Shown one piece after another: positions 44,451 through 54,279 of a stretch of DNA of 64,000 nt. This stretch comes from Burkholderiaceae bacterium (GTDB lineage Bacteria; Pseudomonadota; Gammaproteobacteria; Burkholderiales; Burkholderiaceae_C), in NCBI GenBank assembly GCA_024235855.1, contig JACKLN010000014.1, forward strand, positions 48,919 to 112,918, given 5' to 3'. Position 1 is the stretch's first letter. Every line of letters starts with the position of its first letter. A program made the translations under genes and the position numbers. Below the pieces are notes generated by a model, which had not been told where the DNA came from, ran no database searches, and was given only the letters and a program-made list of their open reading frames with translations.

Positions 44451-45051
44451 CACCCCGACCGGCGATGCGCGCCCGGCCTCGTGCTTCGGCTGCTGGACGA
44501 GGGCCTGCCGCCCCGCCCGGGCGACATCGCGTTCTACTCTTGTGCGCTGTGGCTCGCAGCCGACGCCGTGTTGTTCGGGCACAGCCGATGGTTCGATACG
44601 GCGCCGCTGCCCGATGCTGCACACGCGGCCGTTTCGTCGACGGCCATGCTGTCGGACGTTCAACTGGCCAACGAAGTGGCCGACATCCGCACGAGCGCAG
44701 GGCGATCCATGGACTGGCGAGTGGCGGTCCGCGAATGGACAAACGTCCACCCGGACCACCCCTGGCCATCCTGCGCGGCGGCGGGTGGGGGCCTGGCGTC
44801 TCGGGTCAGGTGCTCGGCGACACCAGAGGGTCGGGAGATGACGCCCCTGCGTGGTGGCGCTTCGAGGTCACGCGTCGTGGTTCGCTGATGGCTCCTTGGC
44901 AGCTTGGCGGCGTGGTTCTGTCAGCCGGGCCGGCAGTGCTCCGCAGCTTGCAGCCAAGGTTGCCCCGAGAGCGTGCGAACGTGGTTCGCGATGACGACAT
45001 GCAGGCGCCCGTGCGCACTTCGTGTGGCGACGGTCTCGTCCACGACTGGAA
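44430..45051 (+). other. Decayed or uncertain sequence between LicD and the export operon
   Basis: No intact gene is supported. On the plus strand one frame (44470-44760) reads GDIAFYSCALWLAADAVLFG and DWRVAVREWTNVHPDHPW. After a G-rich tract near 44785 the neighbouring frame continues DDAPAWWRFEVTRRGSLMAP and LQPRLPRERANVVRDDD, as if one gene had a frameshift; no family is recognised. On the minus strand just after the wza stop, ETVATRSAHGRLHVVIANHV loosely resembles the start of the coiled-coil protein at 41133 (TTEASWGRLHVLAQA). The two readings overlap and cannot both be coding. The gap from 43939 to 44310 shows nothing apart from a short cgagagccc direct repeat near 44107-44124. Confidence 0.3.
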
Positions 45052-46836
45052 TCACAGCCCCAACGCAATCCGCGCCGCCACCGCGATCTGATAGATGATC
45101 TGCGTGATCCCGCGCGTGACCTCGATGTTCTTGGTCTCCACCTTCGGCAGCACCATCAGCTCGTCCCCGGCACGCAGCACGGTGCGGGCCGACGGCAGCG
45201 CCTCGACGATGCTGCCGTCCTGCCGCACCACCAGCACGCGCGCCTCGTCCGCGCCCTGCGTGTAGCCGCCGGCGCGGCGGATGTAGCTCTCGATCTCTTC
45301 GCCATCCCTGAACACGAGCGCGTTGGGCATCAGCACCTCGCCACTGACGAGCACCACGTTGCTGGCCTCCGGCAGGCGGATCACGTCACCGTCTTCCAGC
45401 AGGGTCTCGCCGGCGCCGGTGGCATCTGCCAAGACGACCTGCCCGCGCGTCTGTACGCGCCGGGCACGCTCCACGAACTGCAGGATCTGCTCGCCTTCGC
45501 GCTGGCGCAGCGACGCCTCTTCACTGGTGGCCGAACGCGCGGTCAGCGCATAGGTCTCCAGGCTGCGCAGCGAGCCTTCCAGCAGTTCGCGCTGGCGGTC
45601 GGCGACGGACCTGCGGTAGAGCTGCAGCGCCGCGACGTTGGCCTGCGGCGCGGGCTTCAGCCGCGCCACCGCGTCCTTCAGGCGGGCGCCGTAGGGCAGC
45701 ACCAGCGAACGTTCGCCCAGGTGCGCGCCCTCGACGCGCACGAGGATCGTGCCCGGGTACTTGTCCGACGTGAGCGTGACCTCGTCGCCGTCCTGGATCA
45801 CCACGTTCGCGGCCGTGGACAGCGGGTGGTACTCACTGCGCCGCTCGACGCCGATCTTGCGCACGATGCTCAGGTGCGTGGCACCCGGGCGCGGGCGCGC
45901 GATGGCCAGCAGATCGGCGGCGCTGACCTGTGCGCTGGCGAATTCGAAGACGTAGGGGTTCAGCACCTCGCCGCCCACCTGCACCGTGTGCTTGCGCGGC
46001 GCCACGACGATGGTGTCGCCGTCCTGCAGCTGCATCGGGTCGATCCGGCCTTCCAGCAGGAAACGGTAGAGGTCCACCTCTGCGCGAGGCCGGCCATTGC
46101 GCAGCACGTCCACCTGCAGGTAGCTGCCGCGTGCCGGGTCGATGCCGCCGGCGCGGTCCAGGTAGTAGAGCACCGAGTCCGACGACAGCCCGGCGTACAG
46201 GCCCGGCGCGCGCACGAAGCCGGTGACGTAGACCTTGACGGGCTGCGCTGCCTCCAGCGTGGCGTACACGCCGACGCTGGCGCGGAAGGTGCGCTTGACC
46301 TGGGTCTCGACGATGGCGTTGAGCTCGGCGTTGCGCACGCCCAGCACCTTCACCGGCCCGACGTTGGGGATGAACAGGTTGCCCTGCGCGTCCACCGCCT
46401 GCGTGGCTTCGTGGTTGAAGCCGCCCCACATGCGCACCGTGACGCGGTCGCCCACGGCGATCTGGTATTCGGGGTTGAAACCGCTGAAGGCCTCGCTGGC
46501 GAAGCGGCCGCTGAACATCTGGCTGCCGAACATCAGTGGCACCGGCGACGCCGCGGGGTCGGGCGGCAGCGGCAGCGCGGCCTGGGCCTGGCCGGGTGAG
46601 GCTTCGGCGGCGGGCCGGGCACCGCCGGCAGGCTGGGGCCGCGCCGCCGGCGCAAACTCGACCAGGCCGCGCGGGCCAGCGTTCAGCAGGTCCTGGCGCT
46701 GGGTAGGCGTGGGGGTCTGGGCGGCCGCGCTCAGGGCCAGGGCACCCAGCAGGGTGGCCACGGTGGTCAGGCGCAGCATCGTCGGTCGGCCCGCGGGGGC
46801 GGGCAGGGCAGTTTTGGGGTGGCGCGCGGTCGGCAT
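45052..46836 (-). CDS. Outer-membrane polysaccharide export protein (Wza/KpsD type, SLBB domains)
   Basis: The 594-residue protein has a signal peptide (MLRLTTVATLLGALALSAAAQ, after a 19-residue basic extension). A proline/alanine linker follows, then the Poly_export domain: YQIAVGDRVTVRMWGGFNHE, VDAQGNLFIPNVGPVKVLGV and FRASVGVYATL. SLBB-type repeats come next: VYVTGFVRAPGLYAGLSSDS, HTVQVGGEVLNPYVFEF and VVLVSGEVLMPNALVFRDGE. The C-terminus has NIEVTRGITQIIYQIAVAAR, the likely membrane-spanning helix. ATG 46836 is preferred because AGGA lies 7 bp upstream; ATG 46779 is an alternative that gives a more standard signal peptide. It should form the channel for capsule leaving the cell, working with the kpsMTE-like genes. 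Two degenerate copies of its 3' end lie at 41136 and 30213. Confidence 0.9.
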   Translation of the reverse strand: MPTARHPKTALPAPAGRPTMLRLTTVATLLGALALSAAAQTPTPTQRQDLLNAGPRGLVEFAPAARPQPAGGARPAAEASPGQAQAALPLPPDPAASPVPLMFGSQMFSGRFASEAFSGFNPEYQIAVGDRVTVRMWGGFNHEATQAVDAQGNLFIPNVGPVKVLGVRNAELNAIVETQVKRTFRASVGVYATLEAAQPVKVYVTGFVRAPGLYAGLSSDSVLYYLDRAGGIDPARGSYLQVDVLRNGRPRAEVDLYRFLLEGRIDPMQLQDGDTIVVAPRKHTVQVGGEVLNPYVFEFASAQVSAADLLAIARPRPGATHLSIVRKIGVERRSEYHPLSTAANVVIQDGDEVTLTSDKYPGTILVRVEGAHLGERSLVLPYGARLKDAVARLKPAPQANVAALQLYRRSVADRQRELLEGSLRSLETYALTARSATSEEASLRQREGEQILQFVERARRVQTRGQVVLADATGAGETLLEDGDVIRLPEASNVVLVSGEVLMPNALVFRDGEEIESYIRRAGGYTQGADEARVLVVRQDGSIVEALPSARTVLRAGDELMVLPKVETKNIEVTRGITQIIYQIAVAARIALGL

Positions 46837-46839
46837 GTC

Positions 46840-47949
46840 TCAGTCCTGATGCTCGCGGATGGTGGCCAGCACCAGCCGTGCAATGGCGTACAGCAGCAGG
46901 CACACGACCAGCAGCGTGCCCAGGTCGTAGGCCACCAGCGGGTACTCGGCGGTCTGCGGCAGTGAAGGCGGTTCGACGACGACCAGGCTCTTGATCTTCT
47001 GGCTGGCGTCGATGCGCGCATTCTCCACCGCGGCCAGCGCCAGCTTGTAGGCATCGCGGGCGAATTCCGACTGCAGCTTCAGCGCCTCGAACTCCAGGGC
47101 CAGCTTGGTCAGACGGCTGCCCCGGCTGTCGTCGGCGGTGGCGCGCTTGCGTTCGGCGTCGATCTGGCGGTCCAGCGCGGCGATGCGACTCTTCAACGCC
47201 TGGATCTGGTAGGCGTCCTCGTTGAGGAAGCCGCGCAGGCCGCCGAGCTCGGCTTCCAGCCGGGCGCGCTGGGCCTGCAACTCGGCCGTCAGCGCCCCGG
47301 TGGCCTGGGCCTGCGCCGACGGGTCCAGCAGGCGGTGCCGGTTCTGGAAGCTCAGCAGCGCGGTGCCGGCGTCCTGCACGCGCTGCGCGGCGAGTTGCAG
47401 TTCGCCTTCGGAAAAGCGCAGCCGCTCGCGGGCGATGCGGTGCGAGGTCTCGTTGACGAAGCGTTCGCTGGCTTCCAGGATGGCGGCGTTGAAGCGCTGC
47501 GCGAACGCTGGGTCCAGCCCCTGGGTGCGGATCCGCAGCAGCGCGGCGCGGTCGTCGAAGCCGACTTCCACGCGGTCGCGGAAGTAGCGCACGAAGTCCT
47601 CGGTGCTGGCATCGGCCGGCAAGCGGTAGGGCAGGTCCAGCGTGATGGCGCCGAAGTGCTCGCGCAGCTTCAGTTTGGCGTCCAGCTCCAGCGCCAGCGC
47701 CTGCGAATGCACGAAGGTGCGCAGGTACAGCGTGTCCTCGTGGGCAGGCGGGTTGATGCCGGCCAGCAGCAGCGCGGCGCCCGGTATCCCCCCGGTGCTG
47801 GAGCCGCCGGCCTGGCGCACCGAGACCACGGAGTCGCTGACGAAACGGTCGGTGGCCAGAAAGGCCAGGTACAGGCCGAACAGCAGCACCGGCACGCCGA
47901 TGAGGGCGAGCTTGAGCGTGCGAGTCGAGAGTTGGATCAGGCGGTTCAT
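46840..47949 (-). CDS. KpsE/CtrB/BexC-type inner-membrane capsule export protein
   Basis: The 369-residue protein has one transmembrane helix near each end (about residues 14-33, LALIGVPVLLFGLYLAFL; and 340-360, LGTLLVVCLLLYAIARL). Between them is a long, largely coiled-coil periplasmic part (RERLRFSEGELQLAAQRVQD, AELGGLRGFLNEDAYQIQAL). SLPQTAEYPLVAYD before the second helix is the proline-rich motif of polysaccharide co-polymerase/KpsE proteins. It links the ABC transporter to the outer-membrane channel. It overlaps kpsT by ATGA and is 3 bp from the wza-like start. Confidence 0.9.
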   Translation of the reverse strand: MNRLIQLSTRTLKLALIGVPVLLFGLYLAFLATDRFVSDSVVSVRQAGGSSTGGIPGAALLLAGINPPAHEDTLYLRTFVHSQALALELDAKLKLREHFGAITLDLPYRLPADASTEDFVRYFRDRVEVGFDDRAALLRIRTQGLDPAFAQRFNAAILEASERFVNETSHRIARERLRFSEGELQLAAQRVQDAGTALLSFQNRHRLLDPSAQAQATGALTAELQAQRARLEAELGGLRGFLNEDAYQIQALKSRIAALDRQIDAERKRATADDSRGSRLTKLALEFEALKLQSEFARDAYKLALAAVENARIDASQKIKSLVVVEPPSLPQTAEYPLVAYDLGTLLVVCLLLYAIARLVLATIREHQD

Positions 47950-48614
47950 GTCTTGGTTGCGGCGCCCTGGTAGGCGGCGATGCCTTGTTCGACGTCCTCG
48001 TACACCGTCACCTTGCCGGCATCCACGTGGACGACCACGTTGCAGTAGGTGCGCACGTCGCCCATGCTGTGTGTGGTCATGATCACGTTCGACTTCTGCA
48101 GCCGCTCCTTCAGCACCTGCTTGCTCTTTGCCTTGAATTGTGCGTCGCCGACGGCCAGGACCTCGTCGATCAGGTAGTAGTCGAAGTCGAAGGCCATGCT
48201 CAGGCCGAAGGCCACCCGGGAGCGCATGCCCGACGAGAAGCTGCGCATCGGCAGGTCGAAGTAGTCACCGATCTCGGCGAAGCCCTGCACGAAGCGCACT
48301 TTCTCGCGCAGTTCTGCACCCCAGGCCCCGTGCACGCGGCAGACGAACTGCACATTGTCGCGCGCGGACAGGTTCACGTTGAACCCGCCAGACAAGCCCA
48401 CGGGCCAGGAGATGCGCGCGTCGGTCACTACGGCGCCAGTGTCGGGCTGGTCGATGCCGCCCAGCAGGCGCAGCAGGGTCGACTTGCCCGCCCCGTTGCG
48501 CCCGATCAGGCCGATGTTCGCGCCCGGCGGAAAGCGGAAGTTCAGGTCGCGGAAGACGTATCGCCGCCCGTTGCGGGTGGGGTACGACTTGCTCAGCGCG
48601 CGCAGCTCGATCAT
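47946..48614 (-). CDS. kpsT: Capsule ABC transporter ATP-binding protein (KpsT)
   Basis: ATG 48614 gives 222 residues; a longer open frame upstream runs into the permease gene and is not protein-like. Walker A is GLIGRNGAGKSTLLRL, the signature is FSSGMRSRVAFGLSMAFDFD and Walker B is YYLIDEVLAVGD. The THSMGDVRTYC switch and a short C-terminus without a sugar-binding extension match KpsT/CtrD rather than Wzt. It powers export of a capsular polysaccharide together with the adjacent KpsM-like permease. The 13 bp spacing from kpsM and the 4 bp overlap with the kpsE-like gene indicate one operon. Confidence 0.93.
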   Translation of the reverse strand: MIELRALSKSYPTRNGRRYVFRDLNFRFPPGANIGLIGRNGAGKSTLLRLLGGIDQPDTGAVVTDARISWPVGLSGGFNVNLSARDNVQFVCRVHGAWGAELREKVRFVQGFAEIGDYFDLPMRSFSSGMRSRVAFGLSMAFDFDYYLIDEVLAVGDAQFKAKSKQVLKERLQKSNVIMTTHSMGDVRTYCNVVVHVDAGKVTVYEDVEQGIAAYQGAATKT

Positions 48615-48627
48615 CCGGCGTTGGGGC

Positions 48628-49446
48628 TCAGGTGCTGGTGACCAGGCGCAGCCGGTCAACGCGGTACAGCGCCAGCGCCAGGGCGCACAGGCTGAGCGCA
48701 AACAGCAGCGGGTAGCGCAGGTTCACGCCGTCGAGCGCCGGGTAGTCGGCGATGAAGGCGTGCCGAGAGAGTTCGATCAGGTGCAGCAGCGGGTTGTACA
48801 GCAGCCAGTGCAGGACCTCGGGCGGGGCCACGTGGATCGGAAAGATCACGCCGCTGATGATGTACATCGGCAGCATCGAGATGCGGATCATCGATCGCAC
48901 CCGCGGCCGCCGGTGGCTGACCACGGCGGCAAACACGCCAAGGCCCGCGCCCAGCAGGAACAGCAGCGCGTGAACGCCCATGGCTTCCAGCGGGTCCGCC
49001 GGCAGGATGTGGAAACCCAGCCAGCCCAGCAGCCCCAGCGTCACCGCGTACACCAGCGCGTTCATCATCAGTTCCACCAGCGCGCGCGACATCAGCGTGT
49101 CGAATGGCAGCACCTGGCGGTAGGCGTAGAGGCCGCGGTTGGCGTCGATGCCGTCCATCAGCCTCAGGGACAGGTGCTGGAACAGAAAGTAGGGCAGCAA
49201 TCCGGTCGCCAGGAATACCGGCATCTCGACACCGAGCATGCCGCCGGCGCGGATGGTCGTGAAGATGGTCAGCATGACCAGCACGTGCATCAGCGGCTCG
49301 ATCAGCGTCCAGACTGCCCCCACCCATTGCCCGCCGACGCGCCCCTTCATCTCCCGCAGCACCAGCGCGAACAGCACCCCGCGCTGCACTTCCCACGCGT
49401 CTCGCTTGCGCGGCGCGGCCGGGGTCGACGGGTGGAGTTCGGGCAT
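48628..49446 (-). CDS. kpsM: Capsule ABC transporter permease (KpsM)
   Basis: ATG 49446 gives 272 residues (MPELHPSTPAAPRKRDAWEV); an upstream ATG at 49506 is possible but adds an untypical leader. The ABC-2 permease pattern is clear: an N-terminal amphipathic segment VLFALVLREMKGRVGGQWVG, about six membrane helices, LLPYFLFQHLSLRLMDGIDA, and ISMLPMYIISGVIFPI, a conserved motif of KpsM/CtrC. It forms the inner-membrane pore for a lipid-linked capsule. It is first in the order kpsM-kpsT-kpsE-wza. No KpsC/KpsS Kdo-transferase genes are present in the window. Confidence 0.92.
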   Translation of the reverse strand: MPELHPSTPAAPRKRDAWEVQRGVLFALVLREMKGRVGGQWVGAVWTLIEPLMHVLVMLTIFTTIRAGGMLGVEMPVFLATGLLPYFLFQHLSLRLMDGIDANRGLYAYRQVLPFDTLMSRALVELMMNALVYAVTLGLLGWLGFHILPADPLEAMGVHALLFLLGAGLGVFAAVVSHRRPRVRSMIRISMLPMYIISGVIFPIHVAPPEVLHWLLYNPLLHLIELSRHAFIADYPALDGVNLRYPLLFALSLCALALALYRVDRLRLVTST

Positions 49447-49588
49447 GGGGCGGTCGGTTCCAGCGGGTGCCACGGGCAGCAGGCCAGGCTCGTCGTGCGC
49501 GAGCACGGCGGCTGCGGGCCATGCCCGGGCGTCCCGGAAGGCCGCAGATTCTAGCCAGCCGGGCGGATGAGCCCAGAGCCGGGCCGCC

Positions 49589-49594
49589 TAGAAT
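49589..49594 (+). promoter_or_regulatory. -10-like hexamer immediately before the WecA-like gene
   Basis: TAGAAT ends 7 bp before the GTG start at 49602. If used as a -10, transcription would begin at about the start codon and give a leaderless or nearly leaderless mRNA. No good -35 was identified and no ribosome binding site lies in the gap. Confidence 0.4.
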
Positions 49595-49601
49595 CCGCAC
49601 C

Positions 49602-50747
49602 GTGTCGGGCCTGCTGATCGCCTTCGTCGTCGCCGCGCTGGTGACCCTCCTGCTGGTGCGCTCCGCGAGCCTGCATGCCGCGCACACCGGCGATCGCGAC
49701 TTCTCCAAGCCGCAGAAGGTGCACACCACGCCCGTGCCGCGCATTGGCGGCCTGGCCATCGTGCTGGGTCTGCTGGCATGGCTGGGCTGGCATGTCTGGC
49801 AGGGCGGTCACCTGGACCTGCCGGCCCTGCTGCTCGGCTGTGCCATGCCGGCGTTCCTGGCCGGGTTCGTGCAGGACTGCACCGAGGCGGTGACGCCGCG
49901 CGGCCGGCTCATTGCCACCGCCGTGTCGGCGATGCTGGCGTTCCACTTCGTCGACGCCGGCCTGCGCCATACCACCATCGTGGGCCTGGACTGGCTGGTC
50001 GGCTTCACCCTCGGCTCGCTGGCGCTGACCGTCTTCACCGTGGCCGGCATCGCCAACGCGATCAACATCATCGACGGCTTCAACGGCCTGGCATCGATGT
50101 GCGTGATGCTGATGCTCGCCGCCATCGGCTACGTGGCGTTCCAGGTGGACGACCCGCTGATCGGCTACATGGCGCTGGCGGGTATCGGCGCGGTGCTCGG
50201 CTTCTTCCTGTGGAACTACCCCTCCGGCCTGATCTTCATGGGTGACGGCGGTGCCTACTTCCTCGGCTTCCTGGTGGCGGAACTCGGCATCCTGCTCATC
50301 GGCCGGAACCCGGAGGTCTCACCGCTGTTCCCGCTGCTGGTGTGCATCTACCCGGCCTTCGAGACCCTGTTCTCCATCTACCGCCGTGGCGTGCTGCGCC
50401 AGCGCCCGGCCCACATGCCCGACGGCATCCACCTGCACTCGCTGGTCTACCGCCGCGTGATGGGCTGGGCCGTGGGCGACCGCAGCGCCAAGGCGCTGAC
50501 GCGGCGCAATGCCCGCACGTCACCGGTGCTCTGGGTGCTGTGCATGGTCTCGATCCTGCCGGCCATGTTGTTCTGGAGCAACACTGCGGTGGTGGCCTCG
50601 TTCCTCGTCCTCTTTGCCGTCAGCTACGTGGCCCTGTACTGGCGCATCGTCCGCTTCCGCTCCCCCCGTGTCCTGCGCCTCTTCGGCTCGCGCCCGATCC
50701 CGCTGGACACGCGGCCGGTGGATGCGGGCGATAATCCGGGCACATGA
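49602..50747 (+). CDS. WecA/MraY-like polyprenyl-phosphate sugar-1-phosphate transferase
   Basis: GTG 49602 gives 381 residues; the open frame upstream to 49467 is not protein-like. About ten membrane helices are predicted. Family motifs are KVHTTPVPRIGGLAIVLG, NAINIIDGFNGLASM (the Asn/Asp substrate loop), LIFMGDGGAYFLGF and DGIHLHSLVYRR. The first acidic motif, usually DD in WecA, here reads FVQDCTEAVTPRGR with a Q-D pair, which is unusual. It should transfer HexNAc-1-phosphate from UDP to undecaprenyl phosphate to prime a glycan. It is a second priming enzyme, unrelated in fold to the PglC-like protein at 4016. Its stop overlaps the helicase start (ATGA). Confidence 0.88.
   Translation: MSGLLIAFVVAALVTLLLVRSASLHAAHTGDRDFSKPQKVHTTPVPRIGGLAIVLGLLAWLGWHVWQGGHLDLPALLLGCAMPAFLAGFVQDCTEAVTPRGRLIATAVSAMLAFHFVDAGLRHTTIVGLDWLVGFTLGSLALTVFTVAGIANAINIIDGFNGLASMCVMLMLAAIGYVAFQVDDPLIGYMALAGIGAVLGFFLWNYPSGLIFMGDGGAYFLGFLVAELGILLIGRNPEVSPLFPLLVCIYPAFETLFSIYRRGVLRQRPAHMPDGIHLHSLVYRRVMGWAVGDRSAKALTRRNARTSPVLWVLCMVSILPAMLFWSNTAVVASFLVLFAVSYVALYWRIVRFRSPRVLRLFGSRPIPLDTRPVDAGDNPGT
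50730..50735 (+). promoter_or_regulatory. -10-like hexamer immediately before the RhlE-like gene
   Basis: GATAAT lies 8 bp before ATG 50744, inside the end of the preceding gene. As at 49589 and 58747, this spacing would give a leaderless transcript. The -35 region is poor, so this remains tentative. Confidence 0.35.
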
Positions 50748-52237
50748 CCGACACCCCAGCGGTCGGCGCCGATGCCACGAGCACGCCTGCGCCGCGCTTC
50801 GACACCCTCCCGCTCGACCCCAAACTCCTGCAAGCCGTCGCCGATTCCGGCTACACGGCGATGACGCCGATCCAGGCCAAGGCGATCCCCATCGTGCTCG
50901 CCGGCCGGGACGTGATGGGCGCGGCCCAGACCGGCACCGGCAAGACCGCGGCCTTCACGATCCCGCTGCTGCAGAAGATGCTGCGGCACGAGAACGCCAG
51001 CATGTCGCCGGCGCGGCACCCGGTGCGTGCGCTGGTGCTGGCGCCGACGCGCGAACTGGCCGACCAGGTGGCCGTCAACGTGGCCAACTACGCCAAGCAC
51101 ACCAAGCTGCGCTCGGCGGTGGTGTTCGGCGGCGTGGACATGAAGCCGCAGACGCTGCAGCTCAAGGGTGGCGTGGAGGTGCTGATCGCCACCCCGGGCC
51201 GGCTGCTGGACCACATCGAGGCCAAGAACGCCATCCTGAACCAGGTGGAGTACGTGGTGCTCGACGAAGCCGACCGCATGCTCGACATCGGCTTCCTGCC
51301 CGACCTGCAGCGCATCCTGTCGTTCCTGCCCAGGGCGCGTCAGACGCTGCTGTTCTCGGCCACCTTCAGCCCCGAGATCAAGAAGCTCGCGGCCAGCTAC
51401 CTGCAGGACCCGGTGCTGGTGGAGGTGGCGCGGCCCAACGCCACCGCCTCCACCGTCGAGCAGCGCTTCTACAGCGCCGATGCCGACGACAAGCGCGCCA
51501 TCATCCGTCAGATTCTGCGCGACCGCGAACTGGCACAGGCCATCGTCTTCGTCAACTCCAAGCTCGGCGCGGCACGCCTGGCGCGCGCCTTCGAGCGCGA
51601 CGGGCTGAAGACCCAGGCGCTGCACGGCGACAAGAGCCAGGACGAGCGCCTGAAGGCCCTGGCGGCGTTCAAGGCCGGCGAGGTGGACCTGCTGGTGGCC
51701 ACCGACGTGGCCGCGCGCGGCCTGGACATCGCCGACCTGCCGGCGGTCTTCAACTTCGACGTGCCGTTCAACGCCGAGGATTACGTGCACCGCATCGGCC
51801 GCACCGGCCGCGCCGGGGCATCGGGCCTGGCGGTCACGCTGGTGGCGCGCGACGACACCCGGCTGACCGGCGAGATCGAGAAGCTGATCAAGAAGAAGAT
51901 CGAGCTCGAGCCGTTCGACCTGGACGAATCCCCGCGCCGCCGCCGTGACGAGCCCAGCGACCGCGTGGAGCGCGGCGAGCGCCACGGCGCCCGCCGCTCG
52001 CGCGACGACGAGTTCGTGCGCCTGGCCAAGGGCAACACGCCGGTGCGGCCGGGCCGCATGGTCAGCGAAGCCTCACGCGGCGACCCGCTGTTCGACAAGC
52101 CCTACGAAGCGCCCCAGCGCGACGAGCCGCCGGCCTGGGAGGCCGCGCGCGCTGCCAGCGCCACACCGGCCGCCGGCAAGACCCCCAACATCCGGCCCAA
52201 GCGCAAGGTGGCGTCCCTGCTGGGTGGGAACGGCTGA
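50744..52237 (+). CDS. rhlE: DEAD-box RNA helicase, RhlE type
   Basis: The 497-residue protein has the complete DEAD-box set in order: the Q motif (GYTAMTPIQAKAIP), AQTGTGKT (Walker A), APTRELADQ, TPGRLLDH, VLDEADRMLD, LFSATF, HGDKSQDER and HRIGRTGRAG. A basic, proline- and arginine-rich tail of about 120 residues follows and ends in PKRKVASLLGG, as in RhlE relatives of Burkholderiales. It unwinds structured RNA in ribosome assembly and mRNA turnover, often important in the cold. It is convergent with the ROK regulator gene. Confidence 0.92.
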   Translation: MTDTPAVGADATSTPAPRFDTLPLDPKLLQAVADSGYTAMTPIQAKAIPIVLAGRDVMGAAQTGTGKTAAFTIPLLQKMLRHENASMSPARHPVRALVLAPTRELADQVAVNVANYAKHTKLRSAVVFGGVDMKPQTLQLKGGVEVLIATPGRLLDHIEAKNAILNQVEYVVLDEADRMLDIGFLPDLQRILSFLPRARQTLLFSATFSPEIKKLAASYLQDPVLVEVARPNATASTVEQRFYSADADDKRAIIRQILRDRELAQAIVFVNSKLGAARLARAFERDGLKTQALHGDKSQDERLKALAAFKAGEVDLLVATDVAARGLDIADLPAVFNFDVPFNAEDYVHRIGRTGRAGASGLAVTLVARDDTRLTGEIEKLIKKKIELEPFDLDESPRRRRDEPSDRVERGERHGARRSRDDEFVRLAKGNTPVRPGRMVSEASRGDPLFDKPYEAPQRDEPPAWEAARAASATPAAGKTPNIRPKRKVASLLGGNG

Positions 52238-52264
52238 GCCTTCGGCGCAGCGCGCGGGCGTCGC

Positions 52265-53493
52265 TCAGGCGCCGGCCACCTTCAGAAATAGTTCCCGGTC
52301 CGGCGCGAAGTTCGCCACCAGCGGCAGCCAGGCCCCGCCCAGGGCGCGTGCATCACTGCCCAGCGTGCCGGCCAGCAGGGCCGGGCGCACCACGCCACGC
52401 CAGTCGTAGTGGTTGAGCGCCTGCTGCGTGGCCGCCACCAGCGCGTCGCGCAGGTCGGCGCTGCAGGAGCCGTCGATCACCACCGCATCCAGGTCCAGCA
52501 GGCAGGCGGCGCTGTCCACGGCCAGCGCCAGGGCCGAGGCGGCTTCGTGCAGCCAGCGTTGGGTCACCGGTGCCCAGGGGGCCGTGAGCGCGCGGCCGTC
52601 GGCGGCGGCGTCGTCGGCCAGCCCGGCGTGACGCCAGGCCTGCTCCAGCGCCACCAGCGACGCCACGCTCAGCAGCTGCGCCGGCTTCTGTTCACCCTCC
52701 CCAGCGCGGCCCAGTGGCAGCGAGCCGATGGCGCCGGCATTGCCGTTGAGGCCGCTGCGCAACTGGTGGTCCAGCACCAGGCCACCGCCGACGAAGGTGT
52801 CCACGAACACGTAGAGAAAGCTCGTCAGCGCCTGGCCGCGCCCGGCCACCAGCTCGGCCATGCAGGCCGCGGCCGTGTCCTTCAGCCGCTGCACCGGCAG
52901 GCCGGTGCGCGCCTCGACCTCGGCGCGCAGGTCCACGCGGTCCCACTTGGCGGCCACGGTGGCGTCGGCACCCAGCAGTTCATGCCAGGCCGACAGCTGC
53001 AGCGGCTGCGCGATGCCGATCCCCTGCAGCCGCTCGCGGCCGGCGTTGCCCAGCCGGCGGCGCACGTCGGCCACGCGGGCGGTGATCTCCGGCAGCAGCA
53101 CGTCGGGATCGGGAAAGTCGTAGCCGACGCTCCAGCGCTCGCGGATGGCGCCGGCGAAGTCCAGCAGCAGCAGGTCCAGGCTGCGCCTGCCGACCTTGAT
53201 GCCGATGGCGAAGGCGCCGTCCGGGTCCAGCGACAGCGGCACCGAAGGCTGCCCCACCTTGCCGCGCCGCGGCGCGCCCTTGCGCAGCAGGCCGTCGTCC
53301 AGCAGCCGCTTGGTGATCATCGAGATCGTCTGCGCCGTCAGGTGCGTCAGCCGCGCCAGGTCGGCCGCCGGCAGCGGGCCGTGCAGGCGCAGCGCCTGCA
53401 GCACCACGCGTTCGTTGTACTGGCGCAGCCCGCCCTGGCTGGAACCGCGCGGGCGCAGCGGGGCGGTGGGGGTGTCGAGACCGGGGCCTGCCG

Positions 53494-53497
<4 letters not shown>
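52265..53497 (-). CDS. ROK-family transcriptional regulator of the sugar transporter operon
   Basis: ATG 53497 overlaps the stop of the ATP-binding gene (ATGA) and gives 410 residues; ATG 53506 is also possible. Residues of about 20-85 form a winged HTH: QYNERVVLQALRLHGPLPAA, DLARLTHLTAQTISMITKRL. The rest is an ROK domain, with FAIGIKVGRRSLDLLLLDF, a VDTFVGGGLVLDHQL stretch and NGNAGAIGSLPLG, but without a clear ATP-binding DxGxT. It probably represses the fructose-type transporter genes and perhaps the kinase, and releases DNA on binding a sugar phosphate or sugar (known for the family). It is the last gene of the same operon. Confidence 0.88.
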
Positions 53498-54275
<778 letters not shown>

Positions 54276-54279
<4 letters not shown>

